Source: Pseudomonadota bacterium
Lineage (GTDB): Bacteria; Pseudomonadota; Alphaproteobacteria; Rhodobacterales; Rhodobacteraceae
Direction of reading: 5' to 3'
DNA length: 31,138 nucleotides
Assembly (NCBI GenBank): GCA_022573605.1
Contig: JACZTQ010000002.1
Location: forward strand, 1 to 31,138
Each line of letters begins with the position of its first letter. Position 1 is the stretch's first letter. The notes under the pieces are model-generated. The model saw nothing but the letters and a program-made list of their open reading frames with translations, was not told where the DNA came from and made no database searches. A program made the position numbers and the translations under genes. This document shows positions 23,871 to 31,138 of this stretch, piece by piece.

Positions 23871-24512
23871 TCAGTCGGCGGCGAAGCAGTAGAAATAGCC
23901 GTTGCCGCCGGTGCCGCGGAGGTTGTCCTGACTGCAACCGCGCGAGGCGTGAGCGGAATTCCACGAGGTGTTGCCGCCTCCGTGGCGGTCATGGTGGCCG
24001 ACGATGGCCGAACCCTCGCCGTTCGACGTCCAGTTGGAACAGGTCTTGTCGCCCTCCTGCCAAGGCCAGTAGGCCATGCCGTCCTCCTGGGTCCCGGTCA
24101 GGATATCGTGTTCGTTCCTCTCGTCGTAGCGACCCATCACGCGATTGCCATTCTCGTCGAGCGCCGTGCGCAGGTAGATGTTCGGCAGGATGTGCAGCTG
24201 GTCGAGATCGGCGGCGATGCGTTCGCCGAGCGCGTTATACCACGGGCCCTGCCCGATGCGCTGCCGCGCCGACTCGCCGCGCTTGCCCTCCGCCTGGGTC
24301 GAGAGATAGGCGCGCCAGGTGCGGCCCGTCGAGCCCGCGGCCTCGGCCAGCTTCTGGCAATGCGCGTCGGCGCCTTCCAGCCCGCCGAGATTGCCGCCGT
24401 CGCCCGTTCCAGCACTGGTGACGAAGAAGCCCATCTCCTGCGCGCTGGCCGGGGCCGAGAGCGCGCCGAGGCCGAGCACGGCGCCGGTCAGAATTGCTGT
24501 TGCGATTTTCAT
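23871..24512 (-). CDS. Secreted lectin-like protein of unknown function
   Basis: This 213-residue protein has a clear Sec signal peptide (MKIATAILTGAVLGLGALSA, cleavage after PASA). The mature part begins GFFVTSAGTGDGGNLGGLEG, followed by ADAHCQKLAEAAGS, TWRAYLS, a PWYN segment, HDILTG and a Cys-containing C-terminus (KTCSNWTS, SRGCSQDNL, FYCFAAD). This pattern matches a family of small exported proteins in proteobacteria sometimes called lectin-like. Four Cys could form two disulfides. I see no catalytic motif, and a role in the surrounding catabolic genes is not evident. The start at 24512 has GGGAGGAT just upstream. It is antisense to its neighbours and sits between two plus-strand units. 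Confidence 0.8.
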   Translation of the reverse strand: MKIATAILTGAVLGLGALSAPASAQEMGFFVTSAGTGDGGNLGGLEGADAHCQKLAEAAGSTGRTWRAYLSTQAEGKRGESARQRIGQGPWYNALGERIAADLDQLHILPNIYLRTALDENGNRVMGRYDERNEHDILTGTQEDGMAYWPWQEGDKTCSNWTSNGEGSAIVGHHDRHGGGNTSWNSAHASRGCSQDNLRGTGGNGYFYCFAAD

Positions 24513-24637
24513 TGGATCCTCCCTTTCCTTCTTATGATTCCCGGCGATTGTGCCGCAAATCGTCGGATCAGGATACAATCCGGCGCCGGCCCTTCGCAAT
24601 CGGCTAGCCCGACCGCCGGCCAGGCAGCACTTTGCCC

Positions 24638-24718
24638 GCCCCCCAAGGTGATGATTTCCGGCAGGCGAGACACCAGCGATGGACCTTTGCCCGGAAAGTC
24701 GAGTACGACTTGGGGGGC
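24638..24718 (+). promoter_or_regulatory. Dense nested palindromes in the leader of the lyase-hyuBA operon
   Basis: Within 81 bp there are an outer 10-bp inverted repeat GCCCCCCAAG (24638-24647) / CTTGGGGGGC (24709-24718), an inner pair TTTCCGG (24655-24661) / CCGGAAA (24691-24697), and a 16-bp palindrome AAGTCG-AGTA-CGACTT (24696-24711). The direct repeat CTTTGCCCG occurs at 24630 and 24685. The 16-bp palindrome shares bases with both the inner and outer repeats, so alternative folds compete. This could be an operator, an attenuator-like leader, or a small mobile-repeat remnant. The lyase gene starts 24 bp downstream. Confidence 0.5.
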
Positions 24719-24741
24719 AGGACAACCGGAGGCGGTAGAGC

Positions 24742-25611
24742 ATGACGGGACTGAGGAAACGCCTGGGCGAGGCGCACATTCTGGTCGCCCCCGGCATCTT
24801 CGACGCGCTGACTGGGCTGATCGCCGAACGGGCCGGGGCCGAGGCGGCCTACCTCTCGGGCGCCAGCATCGCCTATACCCGCTTCGGGCGCCCGGACATC
24901 GGCCTGGTGACCATGACCGAGGTCGCCGAGACGGTGGCCGCGATCCGCGACCGGATCGAGATTCCGCTGATCGTCGACGCCGACACCGGGTTTGGCAATG
25001 CCCTGAACGTGCAACGCACGGTGCGGCTGTTCGAGCGCATGGGGGCGAGCGCGCTGCAACTCGAAGACCAGACCCTGCCCAAGCGTTGCGGTCATCTGGC
25101 CGGCAAGACGCTGGTGCCGGCGGGCGAGATGCGCGGCAAGATCCGGGCGGCGCTGGATGCCCGCGCCAGCGACCAAACCCTGATCATCGCCCGCACCGAC
25201 GCCATCGCGGTGGAGGGCATCGAGGCGGCGCTGGACCGGGCCGAGAGCTATGCCGAGGCCGGGGCCGACCTGCTGTTCGTCGAGGCGCCGCGGTCGCGCG
25301 ACCAGATCGACGCCATCATGGCCCGGCTCAAGGGCAAGGCCCCGCTGATGGCCAACATGGTCGAGGGCGGCAAGACGCCGCTGATGACGGCGGACGAGTT
25401 GCAGCGGCTCGGCTACGCCATGGTGATCTTCCCCGGCGGCGCGGTGCGGGCGCTGGCGGCGACGGCGCAGCGCTATTATGCCAGCCTGCTCGCCACCGGC
25501 TCGAACGCCGCCATGAGCGAGGCGATGTTCGATTTTAGCGCCTTGCAGGAGCTGCTCGGCACCGCCGGGATGCTGGCCCGGGGCAAGGCCTACGACCCGG
25601 AGGCCGACTGA
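24742..25611 (+). CDS. Isocitrate lyase / PEP mutase family C-C lyase
   Basis: This 289-residue alpha/beta-barrel enzyme belongs to the ICL/PEPM superfamily. It has the Mg-binding VDADTGFGN (D79, D81), LEDQ (108-110 region) and the catalytic loop PKRCGHLAGK with C116. The KRCGH motif marks C-C lyases such as 2-methylisocitrate lyase and 2,3-dimethylmalate lyase. Phosphonate mutases have a different loop. So it probably cleaves a 2-hydroxy dicarboxylate into pyruvate- or glyoxylate-like products. GGAGG lies about 10 nt before the ATG. Its TGA overlaps the hyuB ATG (TGATG), making it the first gene of the operon to the window end. A pairing with the MmgE/PrpD dehydratase-like proteins is conceivable. 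Confidence 0.9.
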   Translation: MTGLRKRLGEAHILVAPGIFDALTGLIAERAGAEAAYLSGASIAYTRFGRPDIGLVTMTEVAETVAAIRDRIEIPLIVDADTGFGNALNVQRTVRLFERMGASALQLEDQTLPKRCGHLAGKTLVPAGEMRGKIRAALDARASDQTLIIARTDAIAVEGIEAALDRAESYAEAGADLLFVEAPRSRDQIDAIMARLKGKAPLMANMVEGGKTPLMTADELQRLGYAMVIFPGGAVRALAATAQRYYASLLATGSNAAMSEAMFDFSALQELLGTAGMLARGKAYDPEAD

Positions 25612-27305
25612 TGGCGCTCGACCCCCAAGAACTCGACCCGGTCACGCTGGCGATCCTCAAGGGTCGGCTGGAACAGATCGCCGACGAGATGGACGCGACC
25701 CTGTTCCGCTCCGCCTTCAACCCGATCATCGCCGAGGCGCACGATGCCAGCCACGGCATCTACCACGCCGCGAGCGGCGACACCCTGGTGCAGGGCAAGT
25801 CCGGCCTGCCGATCTTTGTCGGGGTGATGGCCTTCGGGGTGAAGGCGGTGATCGACAAGGCGGCGAGGCAGGGCGGCGCGCGCGACGGCGATGTCTGGAT
25901 TTTCAACGACCCCTATGACGGCGGCACCCATCTTTCCGACATGCGGCTGGTGCGGCCCTATTTCCGCGACGGCGAGGTGTTCTGCTACATTGCCTCGGTC
26001 GGCCACTGGCACGATGTCGGCGGCAACGTGCCGGGGAACTACAACCCGGCCGCCACCGAGTGCTTCCAGGAGGGGGTGCTGATCCCGCCGGTGAAGCTGT
26101 TCGACCGGGGCGAGCTCCGGCAGGACGTGGTCGATATCCTGATGGCGAATTCGCGCCTGCCCGGCTCGGCCTATGGCGACCTCAATGGCCAGATCAACGC
26201 ACTGGATCTCGGCGTCAAGCGGCTCGATGCGCTGTTGGCGGACTACGGCGACGCCACCGTATCCAGCGCGCTGGCAGAGTTGAAGGCGCGGGCGGCGCTG
26301 CTCATGCGGGCCGAGATCGCGGCGCTGCCGGACGGCACCATCTCGGTCGAGGACTGGCTCGACAACGACGGCAATTCCGACCGGCCCTTGAAGGTGGCGC
26401 TGGACCTGACCATCGCCGGCGACAGCATGGTGATGGATTTTTCGCGCTCCGCCCCGGCCTGCCGGGGACCGGTGAACATCTCGCGCTCGACCACCATCGC
26501 CGCCTGCTACGTGGCGCTGAAGCATGTCTTCGGCGAGGTTCCCGCCAATGCCGGGGTGCTGGAGCCGATCGAGTTCCGCATTGCCGAAGGCTCGCTGCTG
26601 GCGGCCACCGCGCCGAAGCCGGTGGGGGGCTATACCGAGACCATCCTGCGCCTCATCGACCTGGTGTTCCAGGCCATCGCCCAGATCGCGCCCGAGCGCT
26701 CGAACGGTTGCGCCTACGGCACCATCAACGCGCTTTCCATCACCGGGCACCGGGAAAGTGGCGAGCGCTGGGTGATGTTCTCGTTCTTCGGCGGCGGCCA
26801 TGGCGGGCACCCGTAGGGCGACGGCCTCAACCACGGCAACGCGCCGATCTCGACGGCGACCATCCCGCCGCTGGAGATCCTCGAGGCGGCCTATCCGGTG
26901 AAGTTCACCCAGTGGGCGCTGCGCCCCGATTCCGGCGGGCCGGGCCGGCACCGGGGCGGGCTGGGGGCGGTCTACGAGATCGAGCTGCTGGAGGCCGAGG
27001 CGACGGCCTTCCTGTTCGGCGACCGGGGCAAGTTCGCCCCGCGCGGGGTGGTCGGCGGCGGCGAAGCGGCGATGACCCGCTTCACCTTCCCGAAGGACGG
27101 CGCGCCCACCAGCCCGCCGCTGGCCGCCAAGATCGTCGATGTGTCGCTCAAGCGCGGCGACCGGGTGCGCCTCGAGACCCCCGGCGGGGGCGGTTACGGC
27201 GACCCCGCCGACCGCGAGCGCAAGGCGATCCGGCGCGACCTCGAGCTCGGCTTTATCAGCCTGGAGGCCGCCCGGCGCGACTATGGCTGGGAGAGCGAGG
27301 CATGA
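25611..27305 (+). pseudogene. hyuB: HyuB (hydantoinase B / oxoprolinase beta-type) with an in-frame TAG
   Basis: The reading frame encodes 564 residues of the HyuB family, which with HyuA performs ATP-dependent opening of cyclic amides (N-methylhydantoin, 5-oxoproline) or carboxylation of ketones. The N-terminus has EQIADEMDATLFRSAFNPII and the segments WIFNDPYDGGTHLSDMRL and GHWHDVGG. Codon 402 (26814-26816) is TAG inside the conserved stretch GGGHGGHP-stop-GDGLNHGNAP. The same frame then continues with full family similarity (TQWALRPDSGGPGRHRGGLG, TPGGGGYGDP) to TGA 27303-27305. A GAG-to-TAG change (Glu) would be a single substitution. Without readthrough the product loses its last ~160 residues and is probably inactive. 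Confidence 0.88.
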
Positions 27306-29365
27306 GCGCGCCGCGCTATGTGATCGGGGTCGATGTCGGCGGCACCTTCACCGATGTCTTCGTCTGGGACGAAGCCGGGCGAACGGTGACCACGGCCAAG
27401 GTTCCCTCGACCCGCGAGGACCAGTCGAAAGGCTTCATCGAGGGCATCCGCCAGCGGGTGGACGATTTCAGCCAGATTGCCACCGTCGTCCACGGCACCA
27501 CGGTCGCCACCAACGCGTTGCTGGAGCGCAAGGGGGCGCGGACCGGGATCATCACCACGACCGGTTTTCGCGACGTGCTGGAGATGCGCCGCCGCGACCG
27601 GCCCCGGACCTGGGGGCTGTGGGGGATGTTCGAGCCCGTGGTGCCGCGCAACCTGCGCCTCGAAGTGGACGAGCGGGTGCTGGCCGACGGCACCATCGAG
27701 ACGCCGGTGGCGCTCGATCAGGTGACCGCGCGGGCGCGGGCGCTGCTGGAGGCCGGCTGCGAGGCGGTCTGCGTCTTCTTCATCAACGGCTATGCGAACG
27801 CTTCCAACGAGCAACAGGCGGTCGCGGCGGTACGCCGCCTCTGGCCAACCCCCTACGTGACGGCGGCGACCGAGATCATCCCCGAGATCCGCGAGTTCGA
27901 GCGGCTCTCGACGGCGACCCTGAACGCCTATCTGCAACCGGTCGTGTCGGGCTATCTCGACCGGCTGGAGGGCGAGCTGAAGGCGCACGGCTCGGCCGCC
28001 GATGTGCTGATCGTGCAATCGAACGGCGGCGTCATGGCGGTCGAGACGGCGAAGCGATATCCGGTGCGCACCGCGCTCTCCGGCCCGGCGGCGGGCGTGA
28101 TCGCGGCCCGCGCCATCGCCCGCGCGGCGGGGTTCCCCAACGTCATCACCTGCGACATGGGCGGCACCTCGTTCGACGTCTCGCTGATCGCCGGTGGCGA
28201 GGCGGCGCTGGCGGCCCAGAGCGCGATCGATTTCGGCCTGGTGATCCGCACGCCGATGATCGAGATCACCACCATCGGCGCCGGGGGCGGCTCGATCGCC
28301 CGGGTCGATGCCGGCGGCATCCTGCAAATAGGCCCGGAATCGGCGGGCTCGGACCCGGGTCCGGCCTGCTACGGCCAGGGCAACGACCGGCCGACGGTGA
28401 CGGACGCCAATCTGCTGCTGGGGCGGATCAACGCCGAGCGCCCGATTGGCGGCAAGCTCGACCGGCTGGACACCGACGCCGCGCGCGAGGCGATCCGGGT
28501 GCGGGTGGCCGCGCCCCTGGGCCTCGAGGTGATGGACGCCGCCGAGGCCGTGCTGAAGGTCGCCAACGCCAAGATGGCCGGGGCGATCCGCCTGGTCTCG
28601 ATCGAGCGCGGCCACGACCCGGCGAAGTTCGCCGCCATGCCCTTCGGCGGCAGCGGGGCGCTGCACGCCGGGGCCCTGATGCGCGATGTCGGGCTGGGCT
28701 GGGCGCTGGTGCCGCGCTTTCCGGGGGTGACCTCGGCGCTGGGCTGCGTGGTGGCCGATATGCGCCACGACCGGGTGCAGACGGTGAACCGGCACTTGTC
28801 CGACCTCGACTGCCCGGCGCTGGCGGCCGAGATGCGCGCCGTGGCGGACCAGACCGAGGTGCTGCTCGGCCGCGCCGGGGTCGATTTCGAGCGCATCGAC
28901 CGGCAGTTCGAGTTCGACATGCTGTATCTGGGCCAGACCCACACCGTGGCGGTGCCCCTGGAGATGACCGCGAAGCTGACCCGCAAACGCATCCAGAAGG
29001 CTTTCGATGCCGCCTATCTGGCCGCCTATGGACGCCTGCTGGAGGCGATCCCGGTCCGGGTGCTGAACTATCGCGTCGCCGTCACCGGACGCCGGCCGCA
29101 TTTCGACATGAGCGTTTTCGCCCCGCCTGCCGGGGGCACGCTGGAGAGTTGCCAACGCGGTGAGCGGACCATCCGGGTCGATGGCGCCGATCTCGCCGCC
29201 CCGGTCTACCGGCGCCTCGACCTGCCCGAAGGGGCCGTGATCCCCGGCCCCGCCATTCTGGAGCAGCCCGACGCAACCGTCTTCATCGACCCCGGCCTGG
29301 CCGGCCGGATCGACCGCCACGGCAATCTGATCATCGCACGGGAGGGCGCACATGCAACCGATTGA
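27302..29365 (+). CDS. hyuA: HyuA (hydantoinase A / oxoprolinase alpha-type), ATP-binding subunit
   Basis: This 687-residue HyuA/acetone carboxylase-beta/5-oxoprolinase family protein has an ASKHA-type ATP fold. Motifs are GVDVGGTFTDVFVWDE (9-24), VVHGTTVATNALLERKGART, LSGPAAGVIAARA, CDMGGTSFDVSLI, a GAGGGSIA loop and SAGSDPGPACYG. It should use ATP to activate the cyclic amide while HyuB completes the site. The ATG overlaps the hyuB TGA by 4 bp (ATGA) and it overlaps the next gene by 14 bp, so the subunits were evolved for joint expression. The gene itself shows no lesion. The exact substrate cannot be told: hydantoins, N-methylhydantoin, oxoproline and ketones are all processed by family members. 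Confidence 0.93.
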   Translation: MSAPRYVIGVDVGGTFTDVFVWDEAGRTVTTAKVPSTREDQSKGFIEGIRQRVDDFSQIATVVHGTTVATNALLERKGARTGIITTTGFRDVLEMRRRDRPRTWGLWGMFEPVVPRNLRLEVDERVLADGTIETPVALDQVTARARALLEAGCEAVCVFFINGYANASNEQQAVAAVRRLWPTPYVTAATEIIPEIREFERLSTATLNAYLQPVVSGYLDRLEGELKAHGSAADVLIVQSNGGVMAVETAKRYPVRTALSGPAAGVIAARAIARAAGFPNVITCDMGGTSFDVSLIAGGEAALAAQSAIDFGLVIRTPMIEITTIGAGGGSIARVDAGGILQIGPESAGSDPGPACYGQGNDRPTVTDANLLLGRINAERPIGGKLDRLDTDAAREAIRVRVAAPLGLEVMDAAEAVLKVANAKMAGAIRLVSIERGHDPAKFAAMPFGGSGALHAGALMRDVGLGWALVPRFPGVTSALGCVVADMRHDRVQTVNRHLSDLDCPALAAEMRAVADQTEVLLGRAGVDFERIDRQFEFDMLYLGQTHTVAVPLEMTAKLTRKRIQKAFDAAYLAAYGRLLEAIPVRVLNYRVAVTGRRPHFDMSVFAPPAGGTLESCQRGERTIRVDGADLAAPVYRRLDLPEGAVIPGPAILEQPDATVFIDPGLAGRIDRHGNLIIAREGAHATD

Positions 29366-29960
29366 CCCAGGCAGCACCGCGCTGGTGCTGGTGGATCTCC
29401 AGAACGACTTCCTGCACGCGCGCGGCGCCTATGGCCGCGCCGGCCAGAAATCGGCCGCCATCGCCGCCCTGCCCGCCAGGTTGCTGCCGCTGGCGCGGGC
29501 GCTGCGCCAGGCCGGCGGCTGGATCGTCTCGACCCATTTCACCCTGGTGCCGGGCAAGGGGGGCGAGCCCTTCATCCTCGACCACCTGAAGAAGCTGCGG
29601 CCGTTCCTGGCCAAGGGCGACTTTTTGCCCGGCGGCTGGGGCCACGCGCTGGTGGACGAGCTGCAACCGGCCGACATCGGCATCGAGAAAGTCGCCTATT
29701 CCGCCTTCTACATGAGCCGGATGGAGTTCGCCCTGCGCCGCGCCGGCGTCGAGACGCTGATTACGGGAGGCATCGTCACCAATGGCGGCGTCGCCTCCAC
29801 GGTGCGCGATGCCCAGGTGCGGGACTTCCATACGGTGGTGCTGTCGGACGGCTGCGCGGCGTTCAAGCGGGAAGTACACGAGACCGCCATCGCCGACCTC
29901 GCCACCGTCGCCACGGTCCTGACCTGCGCCGAGGCCCTGCTCTGGATCGAGGGGGGCTGA
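29352..29960 (+). CDS. Isochorismatase-fold protein lacking the catalytic cysteine
   Basis: This is a 202-residue isochorismatase-superfamily protein. D15 (VLVDLQNDF) and K113 (IEKVAYSAF) of the triad are present, but the nucleophile position has Gly: TNGGVASTVRDA with G146, where amidases have Cys (TNxCVxxTxRDA). True isochorismatases also lack the Cys, because they hydrolyse a vinyl ether by general acid chemistry. So this protein is unlikely to be a classical N-carbamoyl amidase in spite of sitting next to hyuBA. It overlaps hyuA by 14 bp and precedes the flavoprotein gene by 4 bp. Options are vinyl-ether or enol-type hydrolysis, or a non-catalytic role. Confidence 0.9.
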   Translation: MQPIDPGSTALVLVDLQNDFLHARGAYGRAGQKSAAIAALPARLLPLARALRQAGGWIVSTHFTLVPGKGGEPFILDHLKKLRPFLAKGDFLPGGWGHALVDELQPADIGIEKVAYSAFYMSRMEFALRRAGVETLITGGIVTNGGVASTVRDAQVRDFHTVVLSDGCAAFKREVHETAIADLATVATVLTCAEALLWIEGG

Positions 29961-29964
29961 CACC

Positions 29965-31138
29965 ATGGTCTCGGTCGCCCGGCCGCCCGCCAGTTTCGAT
30001 ATCGAGACCGAAATCGTGGTCGTCGGCGCCGGGGCCTGCGGGCTGACCGCGGGCCTGCGCGCCCTGGAGGGCGGGGCCGAGGTGGTGGTGCTGGAGCGCG
30101 ACCCGCGGCCCACCGGCTCGACCGCGATGTCGTCGGGCTTCATCCCGGCCGCGGACACCCGGTTCCAGCGCGCCATCGGCGTGGTCGAGACGCCGGAGGA
30201 CTTCGCCGCCGACATCCACAAGAAGGCGGCGGGCGGGGCCGACCCGGCGATCGTGAAAACCGTCACCGAGCAGATCGGCCCGGCGCTGGAATGGCTGGCC
30301 GACGCCCACGGGCTGCAATGGCGGGTGCTCGACGATTTCCTCTACCCCGGCCACACCAGGCACCGGATGCATGCGGTGCCGGAGAAAACCGGCGCGGCGC
30401 TGATCGCCCGGCTGCTTGGCGCGGCCGAGGCAGCGGGGCTGACGCTGGTCACCGATGCCCGGGTCGCCACGCTGCACCCGACCGGCGGGGACCGGATCGC
30501 CGGGGTGACCCTGACCCGCCCGGACGGCGCCACCGAAAGCATCGCCTGCCGCGCCGTGATCCTCGCCTGCAACGGCTATGGCGGCAATCCGGCGCTGGTC
30601 GCCGAGCATATCCCGGAGATCGCCGGCGCGCCCTATTTCGGCCACCAAGGCAACACCGGCGACGCGCTGCTCTGGGGCCGGGCGCTGGGCGCCGCGGCCA
30701 AGGACCTTTCCGCCTATCAGGGTCACGGCTCGCTGGCCCACCCCCACGGCATCCTGATCACCTGGGCGCTGATGATGGAAGGCGGCATCCAGGTCAACGC
30801 CGGGGGAAGGCGGTTCTCGAACGAGCACGGCGGGTATTCCGAACAGGCGGTCAAGGTGCTGTCCCAGCCCGGCGCCATCGCCTGGAATATCTACGACGAC
30901 CGGTTGCACGGGATCGGGCTGGGGTTCCCGGATTACCGCGAGGCCATCGCGGCGGGCGCCATCCACTCCGGCGCCGACGCGGGCGCGCTGGCCGCGCGCA
31001 CCGGCCTGCCGGCGGACGCCCTGGCGGACACGCTGGCGCAGGTGGCGGCATTCTGCGCCGGCACGGCGGCCGATCCCTTCGGGCGCGACTTCACCGCCAA
31101 GCCGGCACTGTCGGGCCCGCTCCACGCGGTCAAGGTGA
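29965..31138 (+). CDS. FAD-dependent oxidoreductase (fumarate reductase/ketosteroid dehydrogenase-like), 3' truncated by the window
   Basis: The frame is open from ATG 29965 (GAGGGGGG upstream) to the last base, giving 391 codons without a stop. The N-terminus has the Rossmann dinucleotide motif EIVVVGAGACGLTAG (G21, G23, G26) and an acidic strand end VVLERD (E44). The FAD-loop GSTAMSSGFIPAADT, the segment VILACNGYGGNP and the GNTGDAL motif are typical of fumarate reductase / succinate dehydrogenase flavoprotein-like enzymes, such as tricarballylate dehydrogenase and 3-ketosteroid delta-1 dehydrogenase. It likely oxidises or reduces a C-C bond in a pathway intermediate. It is the fifth gene of the lyase-hyuBA operon. 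The family's final motif lies outside the window. Confidence 0.9.
   Translation, partial: MVSVARPPASFDIETEIVVVGAGACGLTAGLRALEGGAEVVVLERDPRPTGSTAMSSGFIPAADTRFQRAIGVVETPEDFAADIHKKAAGGADPAIVKTVTEQIGPALEWLADAHGLQWRVLDDFLYPGHTRHRMHAVPEKTGAALIARLLGAAEAAGLTLVTDARVATLHPTGGDRIAGVTLTRPDGATESIACRAVILACNGYGGNPALVAEHIPEIAGAPYFGHQGNTGDALLWGRALGAAAKDLSAYQGHGSLAHPHGILITWALMMEGGIQVNAGGRRFSNEHGGYSEQAVKVLSQPGAIAWNIYDDRLHGIGLGFPDYREAIAAGAIHSGADAGALAARTGLPADALADTLAQVAAFCAGTAADPFGRDFTAKPALSGPLHAVKV

Noticed and set aside
22581..25538. Plus-strand frame that would fuse the racemase-family protein to nearly 600 further residues
   Set aside because: Past the frameshift the frame runs antisense to the secreted protein gene and out of frame with the lyase gene. 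A stop and hairpin in the neighbouring frame mark the true end at 23841.
26814..26816. TAG in hyuB as programmed pyrrolysine or other recoding
   Set aside because: No pyl gene or recoding element is visible, the position is not a known catalytic residue, and one base change from GAG explains it. Error or mutation is simpler, though raw reads should decide.
29352..29960. N-carbamoylsarcosine amidase as the third gene of a creatinine/N-methylhydantoin pathway
   Set aside because: The catalytic Cys is Gly (G146), so the amidase mechanism is not supported in spite of the fitting context.
1..31138. CRISPR arrays, insertion sequences, prophage genes or integrases
   Set aside because: No regular repeat-spacer array, transposase, integrase or phage structural gene was seen on either strand.

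Overview
The window is high-GC DNA (roughly two thirds or more G+C by eye) from what looks like an alphaproteobacterium. The main evidence is the bolA / J-domain protein / cobS / cobT neighbourhood, which is typical of alphaproteobacteria that make cobalamin by the aerobic route. I cannot name the genus. The window opens inside a Pro/Ala-rich gene and ends inside a flavoprotein gene.

Region 1 (1-7199) looks like ordinary chromosomal backbone. It holds a partial Pro/Ala-rich protein, BolA on the minus strand, a J-domain protein, a metallo-beta-lactamase-fold hydrolase, the cobaltochelatase subunits CobS and CobT, a minus-strand pair (small helical protein plus lipoprotein), a small membrane protein, and tRNA-Ser(GGA). 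Immediately after the tRNA, on the minus strand, lies what appears to be the C-terminal stub of a class III aminotransferase. I read this as a possible scar at the left edge of an accessory catabolic region.

Region 2 (7656-20870) is one plus-strand array with many 4-bp ATGA overlaps. Its order is molybdenum hydroxylase I (large, FAD and 2Fe-2S subunits), a dihydropyrimidinase/hydantoinase-like cyclic amidohydrolase, a nitrilase-fold carbamoylase-like amidohydrolase, a CobW-type GTPase with a His-rich segment, molybdenum hydroxylase II (FAD, 2Fe-2S and large subunits), an IclR regulator and an MmgE/PrpD protein. The simplest reading is oxidative breakdown of an N-heterocycle: hydroxylation next to a ring nitrogen, opening of the cyclic amide or ureide, then hydrolysis of the carbamoyl or amide product. 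The substrate cannot be read from sequence.

Region 3 (20918-31138) extends the theme. A minus-strand pair encodes an isochorismatase-fold hydrolase and a second MmgE/PrpD (frameshifted). Opposite them is an Asp/Glu-hydantoin racemase family gene (frameshifted near its end, second catalytic Cys replaced by Ser), followed by a minus-strand secreted protein. A tightly overlapping plus-strand operon then encodes an isocitrate-lyase/PEP-mutase family lyase, HyuB (interrupted by an in-frame TAG), HyuA, an isochorismatase-fold protein with Gly at the catalytic Cys position, and an FAD oxidoreductase cut by the window end.

The main candidate system is this 23-kb locus. It joins two unlike molybdenum hydroxylases, two unlike cyclic-amide-opening chemistries (metal-dependent and ATP-dependent), carbamoyl- or amide-cleaving hydrolases, a racemase-like protein and C-C lyase/dehydratase candidates. 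No transporter and no molybdenum-enzyme maturation factor (XdhC type) is seen in the window. Three genes within about 4.2 kb carry single-site lesions, which means either a decaying pathway or errors in the assembled sequence.
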